Below, piece after piece: positions 45,323 to 55,155 of a stretch of 64,000 bases of DNA. The notes beneath the pieces were generated by a model, which was not told the DNA's origin, searched no databases, and was given only the letters and a program-made list of their open reading frames with translations. Where the stretch lies: the NCBI RefSeq assembly GCF_001541095.1, contig NZ_LMXH01000003.1, positions 62,001-126,000 on the forward strand. The letters run 5' to 3'. The DNA comes from Paenibacillus sp. FJAT-26967. Lineage in GTDB: Bacteria; Bacillota; Bacilli; Paenibacillales; NBRC-103111. The position numbers and the translations under genes were made by a program. Within the stretch, counting starts at the first letter, position 1. Each line of letters starts with the position of its first letter.

Positions 45323-45847
45323 TCAGGGCCATATCGAAACGGATGCTATCGCCGATCCTGTTCCGAGCAGGGCTCCCGCAAGGCAGTCGCTCGGGTAATG
45401 GAGTCCCAGATACATACGAGATAGAGCTACTGCAAGGGCGAGCGGGATCAAGACAAACCCGAGTGGGGGAAAAGCCGCGACGAAGGGGACCGTAACGGCG
45501 AAGATCGCTGTAGAGTGTCCGGAAGGAAAGCTGTGATCTTCCAGTGGATTCATGGATATTCTGGTATTCGGGATGACAAGATAAGGACGACGACGCGGAT
45601 AGAATCGTTTGACTAGAGCTACAGGGATGTGACTGACAGCGAGAGCTGCAAGAGCTTGAATCCCGGTTGTTTGCCAAGCTCCGTTGCCGAATAGCGCAAG
45701 CAAAAGGGTCACTGTAATGGTGGCAGTGGCTCCCCCGAGATGGGTGAGGGTGCCGACAATGGCGTCCAGTACTTTGCCGCGGAAGCGCTGATTGACGTAA
45801 AGGAACATGCGGATCTCGTGTCGGTGCATCCAGTGGATGACTTTCAA
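45323..45847 (-). CDS. PAP2 family membrane phosphatase
   Basis: 174 residues with five to six transmembrane helices. The three phosphatase motifs are complete: KRFYPRRRP, SFPSGHST and SRMYLGLHYPSD. Family members dephosphorylate phosphatidic acid, phosphatidylglycerol phosphate or undecaprenyl pyrophosphate. It is the first gene of a two-gene leftward unit with the UgtP-like enzyme; release of diacylglycerol for that enzyme would be a sensible role but is not proven. Confidence 0.92.
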   Translation of the reverse strand: MKVIHWMHRHEIRMFLYVNQRFRGKVLDAIVGTLTHLGGATATITVTLLLALFGNGAWQTTGIQALAALAVSHIPVALVKRFYPRRRPYLVIPNTRISMNPLEDHSFPSGHSTAIFAVTVPFVAAFPPLGFVLIPLALAVALSRMYLGLHYPSDCLAGALLGTGSAIASVSIWP

Positions 45848-46036
45848 GATGAATTCCTCCCTTGTCTTTATTGACCGCTATTGCTGCAGATTACTTAATT
45901 GTAAACTCTTAAGACCGGATTAAAACGGCAGCTGCCTTGACTTACCATTCCTTTTTGAGTTCCTTTTCAGTATAGTGGATATTTGTTAGCGGAGTATCAA
46001 GGGCCTTGCTTTAGAATTTTTTTGTCCAGCATTTAG

Positions 46037-46081
46037 TTTAGACGGGATATCAGGGCGCGATACATGCGAAACCCGTTTAAA
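46037..46081. repeat. Stem-loop in the gene-free region
   Basis: TTTAGACGGG pairs with CCCGTTTAAA over 10 bp (one G-T) around a 25-nt loop. There is no T-tract. Confidence 0.5.
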
Positions 46082-46784
46082 ATATATAAATTATATAGAC
46101 CTCAAAATCAGAATTTTATTGGAAAATACTGCTTTGGTTTTACCGAATGAGTTTAAGATAGTATGGGACTGTCCGCGTTCACTCTGAAGGACAGACAATG
46201 TAAGGGCTGCCATCGCTGCTGTGCCGGGAAATAATAGAACTCCCCAATAGGGAACGGCCCAGTATCTCATGGAAAGACAAAAAGAAATGTCTGAGAAACG
46301 GAACCTTTTGCACTAGAGAATCGTTCTACATGTAGGACGAATAAGAATGTAAAATTCCTTTAGCGGGAAGAGCTCTGCAGAAAACGTCGAAATAAGAGGC
46401 ATACTTTGAACGGATACGGTACGTAACCAGGTAAGAGGACTCAATTTTGGCTCTTGCTTACGAATGTTGTAGGTGCCGACACAGAGCTTATAAAGCAGTG
46501 GTTTTACCATTCCCGGCCTTACGGGCTCAGGCGTCCGGCATCGGTTAGTTAAAGTTGTTTTTGACCTCCCGGGTCGATTATAATAGAACGGATGACTGAA
46601 GCAGCAAGAGTTATTACCCAAATATAGAGGCCTTAACCGACTCAATACAGAGGCCAAAGTCACAAAAAACCAGAAAACCGGGGGAAGAAGCCGTAATCGT
46701 GAACCAGAACGAGTGACGTCAAACTTAAAGGGCTCTTTTAACGGTAAAATGGTGGATCTGCCGGAATCGCCCCGTTATACGGTT

Positions 46785-46813
46785 TTGACAAAAGCTTGCA
46801 AACCCGTCACAAT
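46785..46813 (+). promoter_or_regulatory. Candidate promoter of the GT2 gene
   Basis: Consensus TTGACA, 17-bp spacer, CACAAT (4 of 6). Predicted leader about 95 nt to the ATG at 46917. Confidence 0.5.
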
Positions 46814-46916
46814 CAAGAACGATTACATTGGCTTCAATTGGAACAGAATGGGTTACATACAAAGCGATATATATATAAACAGACTTTGTTGTGAACATTA
46901 AAAAGGGGGTTTTACG

Positions 46917-48146
46917 ATGCTGGATACAATTTTGCTGGTCTTGCAAATTGTATTAGTGTTATTCGGTGCGTACCAGTTATTTCTTACGTTCTTTGGCTGG
47001 AAGCTTCCGAAAAAGAAAACGCAGCATCCGCCGCAGAAGTCATTTGCAGTACTGGTAGCGGCGCATAATGAAGAAGAAGTTATCGGAGCTTTACTTGAAA
47101 ATCTCAAGCAGCTCGATTATCCGAAAGAAATGTACGATGTGTTTGTTATTTGTGACAACTGTACAGACAGCACGGCCGATATTGTACGCAGTCATGGATT
47201 AATCGCGTGCGAACGCAATAACCCTAATCTGCGCGGTAAAGGGTATGCCATTGAGTGGATGCTCAAAGAACTTTGGAAGCGTCCGCGTTCTTATGACGCA
47301 GTCGTCATGTTTGATGCGGACAACTTAGTTGGCGATGATTATCTTCGCCACATGAATGACGATCTGTGCAGCGGTTCCAGAGTGATCCAGGCTTACCTGG
47401 ATACCAAGAATCCTAACGATTCGTGGGTAACAGCCTCGTACGCGATTTCGTACTACTTTGCTAACCGTTTCTGGCAGGTACCGCGTACGAATCTGGGACT
47501 GGCCAACTATCTCGGCGGCACGGGTATGTGTTTTGAATCGAAGCTCCTCAAGCAGATCGGCTGGGGAGCGACCAGCCTTGTAGAGGATTTGGAGTTCTCT
47601 ATGCGCTGCGTTAAACTCGGCATCAAACCGACGATGAACTATTACGCGAAAGTATACGACGAGAAGCCGTTGTCCTTCCGCGCTTCAGCCAAGCAGCGTC
47701 TGCGCTGGATGCAGGGTCACTTCGACGTCTGCCGCCGCTATCTGTTCCCGCTGCTCTGGCAGGGAATCAAGGAGCGCAGCTGGACGAAGATCGACGCCGC
47801 GTTTTATTCGGCCAACGTATACAACTACTTCTTCGGTTCGTTGTTAAGCGTGGCCCTCTGGGTTAAGGCTGTCGTACCAGGCGGAGCTGATCTGAACCTG
47901 TACGAGTTGGCACCGGTAATCAATGTGGTGGCGATCTCCATCTACATCATGCTGCCTCTGTCCTTGTTTATCGAGAAAGCGTCCATCAAAACTTACAAGT
48001 ATTTGATTCTTTACCCGATCTTTATGCTTTCTTGGTGGCCGATCACCGTCTATGCCTTCTTCACGCAAAACAACAAGCAGTGGAGTCACACGAAACATAC
48101 ACGTGTTATCCGCCTTGAGGATGTACAGAGTAAGCAGGTCAGCTAG
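46917..48146 (+). CDS. Processive family 2 glycosyltransferase (membrane)
   Basis: 409 residues. An N-terminal helix (LLVLQIVLVLFGAYQLFLTF), a GT-A domain with VLVAAHNEEEVIGALL, MFDADNLV and TSLVEDLEF, the processive signature QRLRWMQGH (QxxRW type), then three C-terminal helices. This is the layout of chitin, hyaluronan or cellulose synthase relatives and of B. subtilis YdaM. Gene context gives no polymer. GGGGG precedes the ATG. It has a long upstream region that may carry regulation. Confidence 0.9.
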   Translation: MLDTILLVLQIVLVLFGAYQLFLTFFGWKLPKKKTQHPPQKSFAVLVAAHNEEEVIGALLENLKQLDYPKEMYDVFVICDNCTDSTADIVRSHGLIACERNNPNLRGKGYAIEWMLKELWKRPRSYDAVVMFDADNLVGDDYLRHMNDDLCSGSRVIQAYLDTKNPNDSWVTASYAISYYFANRFWQVPRTNLGLANYLGGTGMCFESKLLKQIGWGATSLVEDLEFSMRCVKLGIKPTMNYYAKVYDEKPLSFRASAKQRLRWMQGHFDVCRRYLFPLLWQGIKERSWTKIDAAFYSANVYNYFFGSLLSVALWVKAVVPGGADLNLYELAPVINVVAISIYIMLPLSLFIEKASIKTYKYLILYPIFMLSWWPITVYAFFTQNNKQWSHTKHTRVIRLEDVQSKQVS

Positions 48147-48153
48147 AATTTAG

Positions 48154-48182
48154 TTGACTAGATGCTGCGGTGATGATATACT
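48154..48182 (+). promoter_or_regulatory. Promoter of infC-rpmI-rplT
   Basis: TTGACT, 17-bp spacer, TATACT, immediately after the GT2 stop codon. Confidence 0.88.
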
Positions 48183-48189
48183 AGTACGA

Positions 48190-48346
48190 GTGATTGCACA
48201 ATCGCATAAATCATAAAGAAGAGGCAGCCCGCTTCTCACCTGACCGATTATGTCGGCTGGTTATACGATACGAACCAATACGTTCTGTTTTTAACACATA
48301 AAACGAACTATGGGGATGTGGGCTGATAAGCCTGCATCCTCTTTTT
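48190..48346 (+). promoter_or_regulatory. L20 leader (autoregulatory mRNA leader)
   Basis: The leader before infC begins with GAAGAGGCAGCCCGCTTCTC and contains long pairing segments that end in an intrinsic terminator: GGATGTGGGC pairs with GCCTGCATCC (48314-48339) followed by TCTTTTT. Position and layout match the L20 leader of Bacilli, where excess ribosomal protein L20 binds the leader and promotes termination before infC. Confidence 0.85.
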
Positions 48347-48393
48347 ATGTCCACGCATAAAAGCGTTGGAAACAATGGTTGGAGGTGGAGAAT

Positions 48394-48909
48394 ATTAGTA
48401 AAGATCACATGGTTAACGATGAGATTCGCGCGAAGGAAGTCCGCCTGATTGGACCTGAAAGCGAACAACTCGGCATTAAACCGATTCGCGAAGCACTCCA
48501 AATGGCTATCGACGCTAATTTGGATCTGGTGAACGTAGCGCCTACGGCCAAGCCGCCGGTTTGCCGCATCATGGACTATGGGAAATACCGGTACGAAATG
48601 CAAAAGAAAGAAAAAGAAGCCCGCAAGAACCAGAAAATTGTGGACATCAAAGAAATTCGCTTGAGCGCTACGATCGACGAGCATGATTTCCAGACGAAGC
48701 TGCGCAATGCGGTTAAATTTTTGAGTGACGGTGATAAAGTGAAGGCGTCTGTACGTTTCCGCGGCCGTGAGATTGCTCACGCTGAGAACGGCAGAAGAGT
48801 GCTTGAACGTCTTGCGACTGAGACGGCGGAAATCTCCAGCATGGAGCGCGCTCCAAAGCTTGAAGGCCGCAGCATGATTATGATCTTGACACCCAAAGTA
48901 ACTGTCTAA
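48394..48909 (+). CDS. infC: Translation initiation factor IF-3, ATT start
   Basis: Monitors start-codon and initiator-tRNA choice on the 30S subunit. 171 residues from ATT at 48394, 5 bp after GGAGGTGGA; no ATG fits, since the upstream in-frame ATG at 48379 lies before the ribosome binding site. N-terminal domain ISKDHMVNDEIRAKEVRLIG, the linker YEMQKKEKEARKNQK, and the C-terminal IF3-C domain with DGDKVKASVRFRGREIAH are complete. The rare ATT start is the classic device by which IF-3 limits its own translation. Confidence 0.96.
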   Translation: MSKDHMVNDEIRAKEVRLIGPESEQLGIKPIREALQMAIDANLDLVNVAPTAKPPVCRIMDYGKYRYEMQKKEKEARKNQKIVDIKEIRLSATIDEHDFQTKLRNAVKFLSDGDKVKASVRFRGREIAHAENGRRVLERLATETAEISSMERAPKLEGRSMIMILTPKVTV

Positions 48910-48970
48910 ATTACTGGGCGCGTATTTACGCGCCCTGCCCTATGAATTTTATTTGAGGAGGAACTTCTAG

Positions 48971-49171
48971 ATGCCTAAGATGAAAACCCACAGCAGCTTG
49001 AAAGGCCGTTTTAAAATTACTGGTACTGGTAAAGTGAAAAGATACAAAGCTTACAGAAACCACCTGCTCAGCGGCAAATCCGGCCGTCAAAAGCGCGTTC
49101 TTGCTACAAATCCGGTTATGGCTCCTGGCGACGTAAAACGCCTGAAGCAAGGTCTTGCACAAATCAAGTAA
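48971..49171 (+). CDS. rpmI: 50S ribosomal protein L35
   Basis: 66 residues, normal length, with the family start PKMKTHSSLKGRFKITGTGK and basic HLLSGKSGRQKR core. GAGGAGG precedes the ATG. It is second in the infC-rpmI-rplT operon, an order conserved across bacteria. Confidence 0.97.
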   Translation: MPKMKTHSSLKGRFKITGTGKVKRYKAYRNHLLSGKSGRQKRVLATNPVMAPGDVKRLKQGLAQIK

Positions 49172-49214
49172 TTTCATTGCACCCTTACCCAAAATTGTTT
49201 AGGAGGTCATCATT

Positions 49215-49574
49215 ATGGCAAGAGTCAAGGGCGGGTTTACATCCCGTCGTCGTCATAAAAAAGTATTAAAATTAGCAAAAGGTTATTTCGGTTCTAAACA
49301 CCGTCTGTTTAAAACGGCTAACGAGCAGGTTATGAAATCCCTGCTGTATGCATACCGTGACCGTCGTACAAAGAAACGTGATTTCCGCAGACTGTGGATC
49401 GTTCGTATTAACGCAGCAGCACGCGTTAACGGTCTTTCCTACAGCAAACTGATGCACGGCCTTAAACTGGCTGGTATCGAAGTAAACCGTAAAATCCTGG
49501 CTGAGCTGGCTGTCAACGATGCAAAAGCATTCGCTGATCTGGCTACTGCCGCCAAACAAAAAGTTAACGCCTAA
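49215..49574 (+). CDS. rplT: 50S ribosomal protein L20
   Basis: 119 residues, standard length. The basic N-terminal tail [20 protein letters not shown] and the C-terminal domain ([20 protein letters not shown]) are intact. L20 assembles early into 50S and also represses its own operon through the leader ahead of infC. AGGAGGT precedes the ATG and a terminator follows. Confidence 0.97.
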   Translation: MARVKGGFTSRRRHKKVLKLAKGYFGSKHRLFKTANEQVMKSLLYAYRDRRTKKRDFRRLWIVRINAAARVNGLSYSKLMHGLKLAGIEVNRKILAELAVNDAKAFADLATAAKQKVNA

Positions 49575-49588
49575 TAGGTATTTTTCCG

Positions 49589-49625
49589 AATCGCCATGCG
49601 CACAATAGCGTATGGCGATTTCTTG
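49589..49625 (+). terminator. Terminator of infC-rpmI-rplT
   Basis: AATCGCCAT pairs perfectly with ATGGCGATT (9 bp), then TTCTTGT. The T-tract is modest. Confidence 0.82.
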
Positions 49626-49674
49626 TATCTGAAGGGTGAAAGGTAAAGGATTCTAAATATTTATCCGAAAGTTG

Positions 49675-49703
49675 TTGACTATAGTCATCGGCATGCATAT
49701 AAT
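49675..49703 (+). promoter_or_regulatory. Promoter of the ilvBNC operon
   Basis: TTGACT, 17-bp spacer and consensus TATAAT, about 430 bp ahead of ilvB and just before the T-box leader. Confidence 0.9.
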
Positions 49704-49751
49704 TATCTCTAAATCAATATTCTAAATTGTAAGACTCATCAGAAATCGGCT

Positions 49752-50082
49752 GTGAAGAGGACGAAGTTATAAGGGCCCTTATGCTCAGAGAGCGATAGGA
49801 AACGCTGAAACCATCGCCATAATCCCTTTGTACGAGCTCACCTCGGAGCTGTTCTCCTGAAAAGCAAGCGGACGTTGAAGTAAGAACCGCTTGGTGAATA
49901 GGGAGAATCGGAATGGCACACGTTACCGTGCCGAGTGTGCATTATGCTTAGTCATGATGTAACCTGTAAAGGTCGTGTGCTGTGAGGCATGTGACAAACT
50001 AGGGTGGTACCACGGAAGAATTCAGACCCCTTTCGTCCCGTAAGACGCCGGATTTCCGGCGCGGGGAGGACTGGGGTTTTTT
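49752..50082 (+). promoter_or_regulatory. Leucine T-box riboswitch
   Basis: Stem I begins with GTGAAGAGGA, has the AGAGAGC bulge, and its 3' side reads GAG-CTC-ACC, putting the specifier triplet CTC (Leu) at 49837-49839. The T-box AGGGTGGTACCACGG is at 50001-50015 and the terminator (GACCCC ... GGGG then TTTTTT) ends at 50082. Uncharged tRNA-Leu should allow read-through into ilvB, as in the B. subtilis ilv-leu operon. Confidence 0.95.
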
Positions 50083-50136
50083 GCATGTTAACATGACTAG
50101 ATCAGACTAAGCGAAACGAACGGGAGGAGGATTCTC

Positions 50137-51879
50137 ATGAATGTGGGGACAGCCAAAAGATCAAAAGAAGAATTGATGGAAGCTATGCGGAAGCCGGATC
50201 TGATTAACGGATCGGAAATCTTGCTGCGCAGCTTGGTGTTGGAGGGCGTGGAATGCGTCTTCGGTTATCCGGGCGGTTCCGTATTGTATATCTATGATGC
50301 CATGCACGGATTTTCCGATTTCAACCATCTGCTTACTCGTCATGAGCAAGGAGCGATTCATGCGGCAGACGGTTATGCGAGGTCAACAGGCAATGTGGGC
50401 GTCTGTATTGCGACATCGGGTCCGGGAGCGACTAACCTGGTTACAGGTATCGCCACGGCATACATGGATTCCGTTCCATTAGTTGTCATTACAGGTAATG
50501 TGGCAACGACGGCTATTGGTACTGATGCTTTCCAGGAAGCGGACATTACAGGTATTACGATGCCGATTACGAAGCACAGCTACCTGGTGCGCGATGTTAA
50601 CGATCTTCCCCGGGTAATCCATGAGGCATTCTATATCGCGAACACTGGACGCAAAGGACCGGTTCTGATTGATATCCCCAAAGACGTTTCCGCACAAACG
50701 GCTGTGTACCAGCCGGTGAGTGAAGTGAATATCCGCGGCTACAATCCGACGGTGCAGCCGAATAAATTGCAGGTAGAGAAATTGATCAAGGCAATCGACG
50801 AGGCTGAGCGGCCGATCGTTATCGCCGGCGGAGGCGTTGTGTACTCGAATGCTTCGGAGCAGTTGATCGAATTCATCAACAAAACGAGAATTCCGGTTAC
50901 GACGACGCTTTTGGGTCTTGGCGGATTCCCGAGTGCACACGAGCTGTGGGTAGGAATGCCCGGCATGCACGGAACATATACGGCTAACCAAGCGATCCAG
51001 AACGCGGATCTCGTAATCTCGATCGGTTCCCGGTTTGATGACCGGGTTACGATGAAACTGGACGGCTTCGCCCCACAAGCGAAGAAGATCGCGCACATCG
51101 ATATCGATCCCGCAGAGATCGGCAAGAACGTCAAGACGGACATTCCGGTTGTCGGCGATATCCGCTCCGTACTGGAGTATGCGAATACGAAAGCGAAACC
51201 GGCGCATGCGGAAGACTGGATTGCCAGACTTCAAGAGAGCAAGAAGAACTTCCCGCTGCGTTATAAGGATTCGGATACGGTATTGAAACCGCAGTACGTC
51301 ATTGAGATGATCAACGAGTCGACGCAGGGTGAAGCGATTGTTACAACCGACGTAGGTCAGCACCAGATGTGGGCCGCTCAGTACTATCGCTTCAAGAATC
51401 CGCGGTCTTGGGTATCTTCCGGCGGCCTCGGTACGATGGGTTTCGGATTCCCTTCGGCCATCGGAGCGCAAATGGGCAACCCGGATAAGCTGGTTGTCTC
51501 GATCAACGGCGACGGCGGTATGCAGATGTGCTCGCAGGAACTTGCCATCTGCGCAATTAATAACATACCGGTCAAAATCGTAGTCATCAATAACCAGGTG
51601 CTCGGCATGGTCCGTCAATGGCAGGAGATCATCTATGACAACCGGTACAGTCACATTGATCTTGCAGGCAGCCCGGATTTCGTGAAGCTGGCCGAAGCTT
51701 ACGGCGTTAAAGGCCTCCGCGCTACGAACAAGGAAGAAGCGCAGCGCGCATGGAAAGAAGCGCTCGACACGCCGGGACCGGTTCTGATCGATTTCGTTGT
51801 CGCCAAGCATGAGAATGTATTCCCGATGGTTACGCAGGGCAGCACGATCAGCGAAATGCTGATGGGGGAGGACGATTAA
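50137..51879 (+). CDS. ilvB: Acetolactate synthase large subunit
   Basis: Thiamine diphosphate/FAD enzyme that condenses two pyruvates, or pyruvate and 2-oxobutyrate, in valine, leucine and isoleucine synthesis. 580 residues, normal length: [14 protein letters not shown], the catalytic Glu in [15 protein letters not shown], and the TPP motif [23 protein letters not shown] precedes the ATG. First gene after the T-box, coupled closely to ilvN. Confidence 0.97.
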   Translation: MNVGTAKRSKEELMEAMRKPDLINGSEILLRSLVLEGVECVFGYPGGSVLYIYDAMHGFSDFNHLLTRHEQGAIHAADGYARSTGNVGVCIATSGPGATNLVTGIATAYMDSVPLVVITGNVATTAIGTDAFQEADITGITMPITKHSYLVRDVNDLPRVIHEAFYIANTGRKGPVLIDIPKDVSAQTAVYQPVSEVNIRGYNPTVQPNKLQVEKLIKAIDEAERPIVIAGGGVVYSNASEQLIEFINKTRIPVTTTLLGLGGFPSAHELWVGMPGMHGTYTANQAIQNADLVISIGSRFDDRVTMKLDGFAPQAKKIAHIDIDPAEIGKNVKTDIPVVGDIRSVLEYANTKAKPAHAEDWIARLQESKKNFPLRYKDSDTVLKPQYVIEMINESTQGEAIVTTDVGQHQMWAAQYYRFKNPRSWVSSGGLGTMGFGFPSAIGAQMGNPDKLVVSINGDGGMQMCSQELAICAINNIPVKIVVINNQVLGMVRQWQEIIYDNRYSHIDLAGSPDFVKLAEAYGVKGLRATNKEEAQRAWKEALDTPGPVLIDFVVAKHENVFPMVTQGSTISEMLMGEDD

Positions 51880-51880
51880 G

Positions 51881-52369
51881 ATGATCACCAAACACACCAT
51901 TTCCATTCTAGTTAACAATCAGCCAGGCGTCCTCCAGCGTGTATCCGGTTTGTTCGGCCGCAGAGGATATAACATTGAAAGCATCACAGTCGGGGAGTCC
52001 GAAGAAATCGGACTTTCCCGGATGGTTATTGTAACCAATGGAGATGACAACACTCTGGAACAAATTTCCAAGCAGTTGTACAAGCTAGTCGATGTCATTA
52101 AAGTCATCGACCTGAGCAAGAACCCGATGGTTGCCCGCGAACTGGCACTCATCAAGGTAAACGCCGAGCCTTCTCAGCGTCCCGAAATTCTGGGAATTGT
52201 GGATACGTTCCGCGCGGCAGTCGTTGACATCGGTCCGAGTTCCCTGATTGTTCAGACAATCGGAGACTCAGACAAGATTGATGCCATGATCGAGCTGCTC
52301 CGTTCCTACGGAATTCGTGAGCTCACCAGAACAGGCGCTACTGCGATGATTCGCGGCGCGATCAAGTAA
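51881..52369 (+). CDS. ilvN: Acetolactate synthase small (regulatory) subunit
   Basis: 162 residues with an N-terminal ACT domain (ISILVNNQPGVLQRVSGLFG, RRGYNIESITVG) that binds valine and a C-terminal activation domain (IVDTFRAAVVDIGPSSLIVQ). The ATG follows the ilvB stop by one base. A long imperfect inverted repeat separates it from ilvC. Confidence 0.96.
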   Translation: MITKHTISILVNNQPGVLQRVSGLFGRRGYNIESITVGESEEIGLSRMVIVTNGDDNTLEQISKQLYKLVDVIKVIDLSKNPMVARELALIKVNAEPSQRPEILGIVDTFRAAVVDIGPSSLIVQTIGDSDKIDAMIELLRSYGIRELTRTGATAMIRGAIK

Positions 52370-53524
<1,155 letters not shown>

Positions 53525-53544
53525 TACAGCTTGATCTAATAAGC

Positions 53545-53584
53545 AGCACCTCACTATGCCCGATGCGGAAGTGAGGTGTTTTCT
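53545..53584 (+). terminator. Terminator after ilvC
   Basis: CACCTCAC pairs perfectly with GTGAGGTG (16-nt loop) then TTTTCTT. Confidence 0.85.
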
Positions 53585-53605
53585 TAACACGAAAGGAGCT
53601 ACATC

Positions 53606-54811
53606 ATGAATTATCGGTTCTCTAAAACATTGGAGGCATTCTCCTCCTCCGCGGTACGTGAAATCCTCAAGCTCACGCAAGGAAGCTCCATCATTTCTTT
53701 CGCGGGCGGACTTCCGGCGGAAGAATTTTTCCCGATCGATGCGGTCAAAGAAGCATTGGGCCGTGTCATGGAGGGAGGCACGTCTGCTATGCAGTACGGG
53801 CTGACGGAAGGATACATCCCGCTGCGTCAGAGTATTTGCAAACGGATGGCGGCCAAGGGCATGAACGTAACTCCAGACGACATGATGCTGACGACGGGCT
53901 CCCAGCAGACCATTGATCTGCTGACCCGCATTTATGTGGATGAGGGCGATGTCATTCTTGTGGAGCGTCCTACTTATCTGGCTGCCATTCAGGTATTCCA
54001 GGCGCGCGGCGCGCGAATCGTTTCGGTCCAGAGTGACCGTCACGGTATGGACTTGGACGATCTGGCTGCTCAAATCAGACAGTATAAACCCAAAATGGTC
54101 TACGTAAATCCAAACTTCTCCAACCCGGCAGGCCGTGTATGGAGCCTGGAACGCCGCAAGGGGCTTCTGGAAGCATGCCGCAGCAACGATGTGCTGATCT
54201 TGGAAGACGATCCCTACGGCGAGCTAAGATTCGGTACAACCGAAGTGCTGCCGTCCATTTTCTCCCTGGATCAACACCCGGAAGGAAGCTGCGTGGTCTA
54301 CACGAGCACCTTCTCCAAAATCGTAGCTCCTGCGCTGCGTACAGGATGGGTTATGGGCGATCGCGCAGTTATCCGCGCAATCGCTCAAGCCAAGCAGGCG
54401 GCTGATCTCCAGTCGAGTACACTCGACCAGCAGACGCTTTACCAGCTCATGGAGCACTTTGATATGGATGCGCATATCGAACTGATTTCCACGGAGTACG
54501 AGAAGCGGATGCAGTACATGGTGCAGCTGCTCCGTGAGAAGAACTGGCCCGGCGTGGTCTGGAACGATCCGCAGGGCGGAATGTTCATCTGGCTGGAGCT
54601 CCCGCCGCACATCGACACGCAGGCGCTTCTGCCGACTGCTGTGCAGCATGGGGTCGCTTATGTCCCGGGTGTATCGTTCTATGCGGATCAGCCGCTGCGC
54701 AATACGATGCGCCTGAACTTCACATACTCCAGTCCGGAAGTTCTGAAGCTCGGCATGGAGCGTCTGGATGCCGTTCTGAAGCCGGTGCTTGCCGGAACGC
54801 CAAGTCTTTAA
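53606..54811 (+). CDS. PLP-dependent aminotransferase, class I (2-aminoadipate/MocR-like fold)
   Basis: 401 residues. ITFAGGLPAEEFFP-type start (SIISFAGGLPAEEFFPIDAV), PNFSNPAGRVWSLERR and the PLP lysine in TFSKIVAPALRTGW (Lys238). It resembles the aminotransferase part of MocR regulators and LysN-type enzymes, without the GntR head. Set between ilvC and leuB, it could transaminate branched-chain 2-oxo acids, but these enzymes are broad and terminators on both sides separate its transcript. AAAGGAG precedes the ATG. Confidence 0.88.
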   Translation: MNYRFSKTLEAFSSSAVREILKLTQGSSIISFAGGLPAEEFFPIDAVKEALGRVMEGGTSAMQYGLTEGYIPLRQSICKRMAAKGMNVTPDDMMLTTGSQQTIDLLTRIYVDEGDVILVERPTYLAAIQVFQARGARIVSVQSDRHGMDLDDLAAQIRQYKPKMVYVNPNFSNPAGRVWSLERRKGLLEACRSNDVLILEDDPYGELRFGTTEVLPSIFSLDQHPEGSCVVYTSTFSKIVAPALRTGWVMGDRAVIRAIAQAKQAADLQSSTLDQQTLYQLMEHFDMDAHIELISTEYEKRMQYMVQLLREKNWPGVVWNDPQGGMFIWLELPPHIDTQALLPTAVQHGVAYVPGVSFYADQPLRNTMRLNFTYSSPEVLKLGMERLDAVLKPVLAGTPSL

Positions 54812-54862
54812 TCCTCCCGTATTCAGTATTGCTTAATACTGATACGGAGCCGCAACGAACCG

Positions 54863-54908
54863 GCCTGAAGCCGCTCTTGATACGAGAGAGCGGCTTCAGG
54901 CTTTTTTT
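54863..54908 (+). terminator. Strong terminator after the aminotransferase
   Basis: GCCTGAAGCCGCTCT pairs perfectly with AGAGCGGCTTCAGGC (15 bp, 9-nt loop) then seven T. A smaller hairpin CAGTATT-GCTT-AATACTG (54824-54841) precedes it. Confidence 0.94.
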
Positions 54909-55155
54909 ATAACCAAGGAAAAGGTAGGGGCTTGAAGATGTCAGGAATAATGGCGAGATGACAAGCTGACAGTACAAGATGCAGCAGGAAATAACGTAAA
55001 TATGCTATTCAGGCATGTTATAGGATAAACCTATGAAACTGATAGCTTTTATATCTTAGCCAGGGTTGTCCAGATATGGTACAACAGAAGGTAGAGTAGG
55101 GACCCGGTTAGTAAAGGTCCTGTCAGTTACGGACAATCCAAAGGAGTGAACGAAC
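54909..55155. other. Upstream region of leuB
   Basis: About 250 bp. Two small hairpins are visible: GTTGTCCA-GATA-TGGTACAAC (55065-55085) and AGGGACC/GGTCCT (about 55097-55122). There is no T-box motif. I cannot point to a clear promoter. Confidence 0.45.

Larger units (their letters stand above)
45848..46916. other. 1.07-kb gene-free region upstream of the GT2 gene
   Basis: By far the longest stretch without a convincing gene. A 116-codon open frame on the minus strand (46313-46663) and a 62-codon frame at 46713 have no ribosome binding site and no family resemblance. Visible elements are a stem-loop at 46037-46081, an AT-rich block at 46081-46100, a possible weak promoter (TTGTTT, 18 bp, TATAAT at 46555-46584) and a better one at 46785. 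I could not match a known riboswitch or small RNA. Confidence 0.6.

Noticed and set aside
46313-46663. 116-codon minus-strand frame in the long gene-free region
   Set aside because: No ribosome binding site, irregular composition and no recognisable domain.
45848-46916. Possible c-di-GMP, c-di-AMP or other riboswitch ahead of the GT2 gene
   Set aside because: I searched by eye for the conserved cores of these aptamers and did not find them; a covariance search would be needed to be sure.
49716-49730. CodY-like motif AATATTCTAAATTGT after the ilvB promoter
   Set aside because: The position is attractive, but only 10 of 15 bases match the CodY consensus, which is common by chance in AT-rich DNA.
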